A DNA stretch of 64,000 nt from Hyalella azteca (taxonomy: Eukaryota > Arthropoda > Malacostraca > Amphipoda > Hyalellidae). A model generated the notes under the pieces. The model did no database searches, was not told where the DNA came from, and saw only the letters and a program-made list of their open reading frames with translations. The position numbers and the translations under genes were made by a program. Location of the stretch: positions 180,514 through 244,513 of the forward strand of contig NW_025944962.1 in assembly GCF_000764305.2 (NCBI RefSeq). The letters are read 5' to 3'. This document shows positions 12,351 to 22,100 of the stretch, in pieces. Each line of letters begins with the position of its first letter. Within the stretch, counting starts at the first letter, position 1.

Positions 12351-13385
12351 TAAATATAGTGTAGACAATCAGCAGTTAATTTCTATCGCAAATAATCAGT
12401 AGTTAATTTTTAGAGCAGACAATTAATTAGTAGTTAATTTCTAGAGCGGACAATCAGTAGTTAATTTCTAGTGCAGGCAATCAGTAGTTAATTTCTAGAG
12501 CAGACAATTAATTAGTAGTTAATTTCTAGAGCGGACAATCAGTAGTTAATTTCTAGTGCAGGCAATCAGTAGTTAATTTCTATCGCAAATAATCAGTAGT
12601 TAATTTTTAGAGCAGACAATTAGTAGTTAATTTCTAAAGCGGACAATCAGTTGTTAATTTATAGTGCAGACAATAAGTAGTAATATAATTTCTAAAGCAG
12701 ACAATCGTGCAGTAGATAATTTCTAGTGCAGACAATCAGCAGTTAATTTTTAGAGCAGACAATCAGTAGGTAATTTCTAGAGCAGACAATTAGTAGGTAA
12801 TTTCTAGAGCAGACAATTAGTAGTTAATTTCTAGAGCAGACAATTAGTAGTTAATTTCTAGAGCAGACAATCAGTAGGTAATTTCCAGAGCAGACAATTA
12901 GTAGTTAATTTCTAGTGCGGACAATCAGTAGGTAATTTCTAGAGCGGACAATCTGTAGGTAATTTCTAGAGCGGACAATCAGTAGTTAATTTCTAGAGCG
13001 GACAATCAGTAGGTAATTTCTAGAGCGGACAATTAGTAGTTAATTTCTAGAGCGGACAATCAGTAGGTAATTTCTAGAGCGGACAATTAGTAGTTAATTT
13101 CTAGAGCGGACAATCAGTAGTTAATTTCTGGAGCGGACAATCAGTAGGTAATTTCTAGAGCGGACCATTAGTAGTTAATTTCTAGAGCGGACAATCTGTA
13201 GGTAATTTCTAGAGCGGACAATCAGTAGTTAATTTCTAGAGCGGACAATTAGTAGTTAATTTCTAGAGCGGACAATCAGTAGGTAATTTCTAGAGCGGAC
13301 AATCAGCTGTTAATTTCTATTGTAGACAATCAGCAGTTAATTTCTAGTGCAGACAATCTGTAGATAGATTCTAGTCCAGACACTC
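12351..13385. repeat. 27-bp minisatellite, about 37 copies
   Basis: The unit contains gttaatttctagagcggaca. The centre (about 12,930-13,310) is most homogeneous, with gcggaca and ggtaa/gttaa variants. Both flanks decay gradually (tctagtgcagaca, then single recognisable words out to about 12,080 and 13,520), the usual sign of expansion from the middle. Confidence 0.9.
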
Positions 13386-13559
13386 TACTGTCAAATTCTA
13401 ACGCAAAAAAATTTCAGATTAAGTCTAGTGCGGGCATTTTGCTGCTAAATTATAGAACAGCTATTCAGAAAATAAAATCTAGTGCGGGCACTCGTCAGTT
13501 AAATTTGAATGCAATTAATCTTCAGTTTAATTTCTGAGTAGATCCTCCTTAATTTCTCA

Positions 13560-13765
13560 AATCAAACATTGTTCATCACCCACAAGGGGCGGAAAGTCTC
13601 AATTGTCCAGCCCGCTAAAGCTGGCTCGAAAGAAGCAGCGTTAGCATCTCAAAGAGACGAAGTGACAAGGAGGGACAGGTGAAAAGCAACAGAAACAAAG
13701 ACGCTCGAACAAGAGGCCGCTTACAGGGGACGTCGGCCGCCCGCACGAGAGAGACAGAGAAGGGA
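13560..13765 (+). mobile_element. GC-richer block, possible LINE 5' part
   Basis: About 200 bp, clearly GC-richer than the surroundings, with no open frame of note. It precedes the LINE remnant and may be its degenerate 5' region interrupted by the 31-bp array. That link is inference only. Confidence 0.25.
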
Positions 13766-14012
13766 AATGTAAGGAATCCTACCTACATAATAACTTAATG
13801 TAAGGAATCCTACCTACATAATAACCTAATGCAAGTAATCCTACCTATAACTTAATGTAAGGAATCCTACCTACATAATAACTTAATGTAAGGAATCCTA
13901 CCTACATAATAACCTAATGCAAGTAATCCTACCTATACATAATAACTTAATGCAAGTAATCCTACCTACATAATAACTTAATGCAAGTAATCCTACCTAC
14001 ATAATAACTTAA
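13766..14012. repeat. 31-bp minisatellite, about 8 copies
   Basis: The unit contains aatgtaaggaatcctaccta and cataataactt. There are two variants (gtaagg / gcaagt) and one copy with a short internal deletion near 13,850. Confidence 0.9.
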
Positions 14013-15260
14013 CCCCACAACTGAGACCTGCAGTCAGACACCCCGAGCTCAGCGGTGGGGCGCTCAGGAACAATCCCCCTAGGAGCGCGAAATCCCATAG
14101 GACTTTGACGCACACAGACACGCGTAGGCCAAACATCTTATGGCAGGAGATCCACCAATCAAGTTCCACCATCGAAGAACTGGCTGCGAGGCCATTCGGA
14201 ATCAACTCGCAAAAATTGTTAGGTGAAAAGAGTTTCATGAGAGAAATAATTATGAAATTAACACAAAACTATGCGAGAAACTAGCACTGTTATGCGTACG
14301 TCATGCCCCGAGGAGAACGGGCCCTAAAGTTCGTAGAGACAGACGAATTATAATAAGAAAACGCAGGAGATTAAATAAACAAATAAACAAATTAATAAAC
14401 AAGATAAATCCACTCGTGAGTTCAGGAGGCAAATACTGGTAGAGCTCCACAAGGAAACCGAAAGCAGGTTGCAGGATTCGCATAGGATGGAAGAACGAGC
14501 TGCAGAGGAGCAAGTGATTGAGGTCAACAGAGAGAACCCCGAGTGTATCTACAAATACATTCAGTCCACGGCTAAAATAAAGGCCACAGTTGGGCCGCTG
14601 AAGAATTATGATACCCTCGTTGACGATGAACAGGGCATGTGTGAGCTGCTGCATGGCAGCGCAACTAAAATCAGTTTTCAGAAATTTCCGCGACTCTAGG
14701 CAAGAGAATGAAATCAAAGTCCTGGACCAGAAGACATAGATAGAAACATTGAAGAACTAGCGACCTTTTCAGAAACCAGGGCCCAATGGAGTACCGGCAG
14801 TAATGCTGAAGGAATATTTTTTGGATAATACAAAACTCCACGCCAAATCAACTGGAATTGATGAAGGGAATTTTGCGTAGGAACTTCAAAGTGGGACTGA
14901 TAACGTCAGTGAGTGTCCTTGACCTCACAGGTTATCAGGGTGTTTGAAACTGTAGCGGCAAAGTGTAGTAGTGTTTTGGTACTTGGAGGAGGTTGAATAA
15001 TTGTATAATAATGGGCAACATTGTTTTCAGCGTAATCGCTCCAGTTGGACACAATTGCGGGAGCACCATCACCGACTTGTAGCCTTAATGGAGGAGGAAG
15101 CCAGCGTAGACGTGGAGTACCTGAATTTTGCAAAAGCTCATGAAGAAGTTGACTAAGGGGTGATCTGAAGACAGTTAAGGCAGCTGGCTAAGAGGAGCCC
15201 AGTCATAAATACCCACGGTCATATCAGCGCAGACTAGGGCAATAAAGGGACATGCGTGTC
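14013..15260 (+). mobile_element. CR1/Jockey-type LINE remnant (copy 1), degenerate
   Basis: The plus strand encodes, with frameshifts and stops, the linker and start of a non-LTR reverse transcriptase. An intact stretch (14,469-14,699) includes ESRLQDSHRMEE upstream, then NPECIYKYIQSTAKIK, VGPLKNYDTLVDDEQGMCELL, the usual segment before the polymerase. Near 14,775 GPNGVPAVMLKE matches the family's PGPDGIPA-LLKE motif. At 15,030-15,130 the frames resume with QHNRSS and then words corresponding to the catalytic DFAKA.D region, now mutated. It is not functional. A sister copy sits at 27,630-28,570 in the same order relative to other duplicated blocks. Confidence 0.8.
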
Positions 15261-15952
15261 CAAACAACCGGAACATTTGCGCACGACCACGAGATGAGCA
15301 AAAACATTTGGAATCAGTTGGCTCAAATGAGAGCAGATGCACGGTGGTCTTGTCCAACGTAACCTACAGACTACGGAGGGGGGCGTCCTGCCTTTCGATT
15401 GCTTAGGGGACCGCGGACGATGAAGACGGCGCTTCCGCGCGGCCATGAACATGGAAGTTTTAAATTTGACATAAGGGCAGTGATCCAGATGACGACACCT
15501 AATTTTAATTGAAGCTAGTTTTTAAAACTTTAGAATAGTTTTTAGTTTATGAGGGACACGCGGCGTGCTAGTTTTCTAGATGATCACAATACTCTTTGAG
15601 GTCCTGCAATCCATGTTCGTAACAACATATATTTTGATCATCCAATAGGGTAGATATACGCGAAATTTTTCTGCTCCATAGTTATTGATTACAATTTAGG
15701 TAGTAAAATATGTATGAATAGGAATTGCTCTTGCGATTGGAGTAGGGAACTTCAATTAAATGCAATAAAATAGAGCATCAGTTGTTCCCTGAAGCGAATG
15801 ATAAAGTTCTCATATATCTGAATAACAATATATCTGAAGGAAATAGAATATTGATGTTCATGAAGAGTGCATTACAGAGCAGCAATTTTAAATGAACTTT
15901 TAAAAATGGAGAGCCAATAGTCCACCTAGAAAAGGTCGTGTCCGATCATAAT
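15261..15952. other. Probable 3' flank of the lectin-like gene
   Basis: Non-coding sequence directly downstream, on the minus strand, of the gene's stop codon. It should contain the 3' UTR. An ATTAAA-type word exists on the minus strand near 15,505, but no polyadenylation site can be called with confidence. Confidence 0.35.
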
Positions 15953-16182
15953 CTAGTCAGTGGTACATTTCTGCTTAGCACTTTGAGTTTCCATACAAAG
16001 TGCTTGTCCGATGCGGTCACTGCAACGGACCGGAACTAACCATACACCTTCAGTGAAAAAACCGAGGGCGCAATCGTGATAGTCTTCTGGTTGTTCCACC
16101 CATGGAAACGACTTCTCCTCACCGCCGGGCCAGCGCCACACGCCATCCTTTCCGCGGCTGTAGTCGATGGCCAGATTGGCAT
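15953..16182 (-). CDS. Lectin-like gene, exon 5 (terminal)
   Basis: Acceptor at 16,183-16,184 (ag), preceded on the minus strand by a long T tract (ttttttttcgtcgtag). The exon adds AT to a split Asp codon and then 75 residues, ending in a TAG at 15,953-15,955. It carries most of the recognisable C-type-lectin signature: GVWRWPGGEE, WVEQPEDYHDCALGF, GVWLVPVRC, ALCM, plus an extra Cys at residue 239. GC content is clearly higher than in the flanking introns. Confidence 0.85.
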
Positions 16183-19100
16183 CTACGACGAAAAAAAAAA
16201 AACAGAGTTTTCACATGTTAACAAGTGGTGTTTGGTTTACAATACAAATTGTTTGTATTCATACCTATTTAATGTGAGCAACTAAGCGAGTTTTTATAGT
16301 ATGGCCCCTGGACCAACTTAGATATCGAACGGGATAATTGCATAACATCCATACACCGTCCAATAAAGTTGATATATCTTGATCGTCAGGAGCAGAGGAG
16401 GACGTTTGCAAACACATGAAGTTAGCGGGCACATCGAGCAGCGTGGAATACTAAAATCTGATGATAAAATGCCTGGTCCGTAATTTGCTGGGCATTTTAA
16501 GACTGAACATGTGCTCCTGCATTGCTTCGTCTAGTCTGTTCTTGAAGGCGTTCATACTCGTTGACGCTGCGAGTATGAACGCCTTCAAGAACAGACTAGA
16601 CGAAGCTATTCAGGAGCATATGTTCAGTCTTAAAATGCCTAGCAAATTACGGACCAGGCAATAAGTCCGGACGAAGCTATGCTGGAGCATATGTTCAGTC
16701 TTAAAATGCCTAGCAAATTACGGACCAGGCAATAAGTCCAGCAGCTATCTCAATCAATCGTCAGGTATGGAAAGATCGGGTTGCAAAGGCCGGATCCCTT
16801 CTGAATCAAGTCACAAAAAATTCAAGAATCGGCAATAGGCCATGGGCCTATTTCTTCAGTGCCGACACTTCTATTTATTCTATTCTAATTGAAGACCCAG
16901 GTGTTACCTGTGATGACGTAAACTACCTCCTGCGGGTTGTCGCAGCTCTGTTCTTCAGTGGAGTTGTAGACGTCGCTGAATGTGGCAAGACATTTGCCTT
17001 CGTACTTGACCATCCAGGCCACTGTCAAGCAGACGTGATTTTTATTAGTTCTATTATACATATTATTTCGGTTATCTATAATCTATATTATAACATACAT
17101 GCTGCCGACTACAACACCTGATTATGAGTATTAAAATCACTTGTTTGCTTGAATTGCAAGTTAACCAGGAATTTAAAAGCAAAGAAAATACCACAAAAAT
17201 TCACCATATCTTTATAAGAGAAAACGTTTCGGAGTCCAGCTCCATCGTCAGTTCAAACCACAAAATTCTGTTCAGAAAAAGTTCAGTCCTAGAATCACAA
17301 ATAAATCAATTAGTAAAGTAAATGCACTAAAAATAAATAGATAAGACATGAAAATAATGCTAGTAAACGTAAACGGCCTATCTATTTACTATTTCAAGAG
17401 GAAAGGANTTCTGAACAGAATTTTGTGGTTTGAACTGACGATGGAGCTGGACTCCGAAACGTTTTATCTTATAAAGATATGGTGAATTTTTGTGGTATTT
17501 TCTTTGCTTTTAAATACCTGATTATGAAGAGTACTCATGACTGGGCCAAGAGAGAACTGTTGAAAATCATTTGATCCAGTGATCAATAATACGATCCTAC
17601 AGACAACTGCAGTAAGACACGCCTTGTTCGTGTCTTCATTTCTTGGTTTCATATATACAGTCGAGAACAACTAATTTGTTTAGCATAACATTAAATATTA
17701 GTGTAGTTAGGCAGAAGTTCTTCATTTATACAGGTTTGGTTGAAGACCAGAGCGTACTTTTTATTTACGATTTTCTTATTATTCTTTTCGATAAGCCGAA
17801 CGAAATTTCTAGCTGGAGCTTGGAGATCAAAAAGTAGATTACCGAATGACATTTTATTGCAGTGCGACGTTTCGAATATATCAATATTCATTATCAAGCA
17901 AGTGAACAGTTATTACCTGTCTCTTATACACATCTAGATGTGTATAAGAGACAGACNACTGAGAAAAAAATACATCAATATTATTGAAGGCATAATCGGA
18001 AGGTAATTTTGCAGAGAAAACCATGGGGTGGCCCAATGGTTAAAGTTGAATACCAGGATTAGCGCAGAGAGGTGCGGGTTCGATCCCAGCTCTGTGCGTC
18101 AGTTTCTGGCCAGAATCGGCAAGGAGGCCGGGCGGTTAAGCACAGAAGAATTGGAGCAGTGATTTGCGAGTTCGAGTCCGCAACAAGCTGTGGATATTCT
18201 GCAATTTTAAGAATCGGCGACAGACCTACGGCCTAATAAACGCTGAATTTCCCCAACGTCAATTAGGCCGTAGGACTGTCGCCTATTCTTAACATCGCAG
18301 GATATCCACAGCATGTTGCGGGCTCGAACTCGCAACTCGCTGCTTCAATTTTGCTTCGGCGACAGGCCTACGGCCTAATAAACGCTGAAACCGCTATATT
18401 ATGATGAGGGTCACCACTACCAGACTCACTAAGCTCGGCCGCCTTCAGGATGCACGCTAGGACTCCTGTGTCACCATCAATTGTTAATTCTGTCCATTCC
18501 ATCGCACGACTTTGGAGAGGGGCGAAGCGAAGGTATTCAATATTTTCCGAGATGGGAACAGAGTACAGGCTTCCCTCGATGGTGTTGGCTAGAGCTTGGC
18601 ACTCGGAGAACAAGCTGGACTTCGGTCCACTAGAGCCCATGTCCAGCTCGAACTGTTGGAGAGGTGTGGTGCCAGTGCAGACTTTTATAATCGACTATGA
18701 AAATCATATGTAAAGAATTAATTTATATATTTCAAATGATCAAAATAAATGAGGTGCTGGATCAGTACCAGATGAAGTTCGTAGTAAATAATTAATAATT
18801 CAAAAAATAATGATATAATTTGGCTTTGTTATTAATATATGACAGATCATAAACATGGTAATCACAAGAAATATTTTATGCTTGACAATCATCGGGCCTG
18901 CAGAGCGACCATTTACAAACATGTACAGTAAATCATTGGCAATCCCTGTGAGATTGTCAGCCACTGAAGTACATATAACAATTCGGCCTGTTCACTTGAC
19001 TCCAATAATATTCTAAGTTGTTCCGCGTTAAATTTAATGGTAAGTAAATTTAATGTGCTGCACCAGTACCAGTACTACGCCAGGTATACATACGTACTGC

Positions 19101-22100
19101 GCTTAACCTGAATCGTTAATTTTTCTAACCCATGTAATCAGGAAATAAATGGACTATTTCACGATGAGATCTTGATTAGAACAAAGAAGATAAGTAATGA
19201 AATGAACAATATGATTGTCTCGCTTAAATCGTCTTTGGAATTTGAATAAAAATCCGTAATTCAATGATTTTTAGTTCTGCAAAAACTTCTAATAATTTTC
19301 TTGCAGTTTGCGATGAGAAGCTTTTCATGGGTATTCAAGGATCAGCGATTTATGGGTATATATGTACAGGCTATTTATGGGTATATATGTACCAGTGGTT
19401 AGTGGGTATTCTCGGTACACTTGGCTGTTTGTTACCCATATTGATATCTCGGGTACCATGTTGAGTTTGTGCGTGCAATATTTTGCATACATCCGGTGTA
19501 AAAGATTTTATCGGTGCATAAATCTATTTCGGTGTCTTTTTTTGGTGCATACATTCGGTGTTAGACGAAAGTATCCGCGTTTTATGGTTTAGTGATATTT
19601 TGTGACTCCCGGACCGGTGTTGCAATGTCCATCGCTGTTTAATATCAGTAACGCCAGAAATAGTAAAGTAACGCAGCTGTTTAATATCAGTACTCCAGAA
19701 ATAGTAAAGTAACACCGCTGTTTAATATCAGTAACGCCAGAAATAGTAAAGTAACGCCGCTGTTTAATATCAGTAACGCCAGAAATAATAAAGTAAAGCC
19801 GCTGTTTAATATCAGTAACGCCAGAAACAGTAAAGTAACGCAGCTGTTTAATATCAGTAACGCCAGAAATAGTAAAGTAACACCGCTGTTTAATATCAGT
19901 AACGCCAGAAATAGTAAAGTAACGCCGCTGTTTAATATCAGTAACGCCAGAAATAGTAAAGTAACGCCGCTCTTTATTATCAGTAACGCCAGAAATAGTA
20001 AAGTAACGCCGCTCTTTATTATCAGTAACGCCAGAAATAACGCTTTACACGATATGACGTTCTATTTTATCCAACTGCAAAGGCACGCATTCTGAACTAG
20101 ACATTTTGCCGACGTACACTTGTGCCTTTTTCTCGTACTCATCTCCCTTGTATTGCCGATGTCTTGGCCTAAGACTCCAGATAAGGTTAAGGTTCATGAA
20201 CACGAATAACCGTTATTTCTAATCAAGCCCTTATATAACACTAAATAGAACAATATTGGAATAAATCCATTATATATTCAATTTCCATGCATAAGAAGTA
20301 CAGTATGTGCTCAAATAAAGATGTAATCAAACCGAAATCATTACCTTGTCGATGACGTCACCAGCTCGGGGGTTAGGAGAGCTAAAGGAGTCGCAGTAGA
20401 CCTGCAGGAAACAAGATATCAACTTCAGGAATGAAGCGGAATAATAAATTGATTTATTCGACATTCAATAAATTTTGTGGTTCGATGACGCCACAAAATC
20501 TGACTATTTAAAAATGTGGCAAACTAGTTTCAGATATTCAGATGTCCAGTTGTTTTACCTGGAAAGTTCGTATGGTTATCGCGTCACGCCTAGCAATATT
20601 ATTAATGACGGGAAACTATTAGACATTTCCAAGTGGCTATCACGCTAAACTTTAGGCAGCACGGGGGTTGAAACATTAATTACATTATTCATTATATTAA
20701 TCAAACATTATTCAACACATTAATTTAATATAGTTGAATAAACGGTCAACTATGGAAGTAAAAAATCAGAATGGGTTGTCTTCACATAACGGATGTGAAA
20801 TGGAGAACTAAAAATCAAGTAATGCAATCCTTTGAAACAAATATTTTCACATCATACAGGATAAGAAAGCTACTAACACATCGAATGCGTAAGGAGAGAG
20901 CTGGAGATAGGAGTACTTATATACGCCGCTCTTAATTTGTTATTACAATAGGTGCCATGTTATGTGATGAGGAAGCTAAATCCGTCCATATTATTTTCAA
21001 TGTCGGACAATTAATCATATAATTAAATGAATAACATTAAGATTTTATAATTAATAGATTAGTATTAATTTCGAAATTAATACTAATTATTGGAACTAAT
21101 TATCGAAATAAAAAATAACTCATTATTTCGACACATAACGTAAGAGACTCCACTACAGTCGAGTTGAAAATCTAATGGGAGAAAATGAATTAATGCAGAC
21201 GCATCCAATTATGTAAACAGTCAACACATATATAAAATAACAGTTCATGATAGTCGAATGGCTTGAACTATCAGGGTTTACAAACAAATTTTTGGTCTAT
21301 GCGCTGAAAATTTGCCTCGGGAAGTTCAACGTGATTCTTTGCTCTCCAAACACACGCACCAACTGAAACTCCATGCCCACCTGACAATCAACGTTGAAAC
21401 AACTTTCAATTCAAGGTCCATTCAACGGAAACAGCGTTTTGTTCAACATCGATTAAACAAAAACAGCGTTTTATTCAGCGTCGATTCAGCGACACCACAT
21501 TTAATTCAACGTCGATTCAACGGAACAACGTTCAATTCAACGTCGATTCAACGAGAAAACGTTCAATTCAACGTTGATTCAACGAAACAACATTCAATTT
21601 AACGTCGATTCAAAGAAACAGCGTTTAATTCAACGTCAATTACACCAAACAACGTTTAATTCAATGTCGATTCAACGTAACAGCGCTTAATTCAACGTCG
21701 ATTTAACGAAATAGTGTTTAATTCAACGTTGATTCAACGTAGCAGCGTTTTATTCAGTGTTGATTCAGCGAAACCACATTTAATTCAACGTCGATTCAAC
21801 GAAACAACGTTCAGTTCAACGTCGATTCAACGAGACAACGTTCAATTCAACGTTGATTCAACGAAACAACATTCAATTGAACGTCGATTCAACGTAACAG
21901 CGTTTAATTTAAAGTTGATTCAACGTAGCAGCGTTTAATTCAATATCGATTCAACGTTACAGCGTTTAATTTAACGTCGAATGAACGAAATAGCGTTTAA
22001 TTCAACGTCAATTCAACGAAACAGCGTTTAATTCAACGTTGATTCAACCAAACAACGTTTGATTCAACGTCGATTCAACGAAACAGCGTTTAATTCAACG

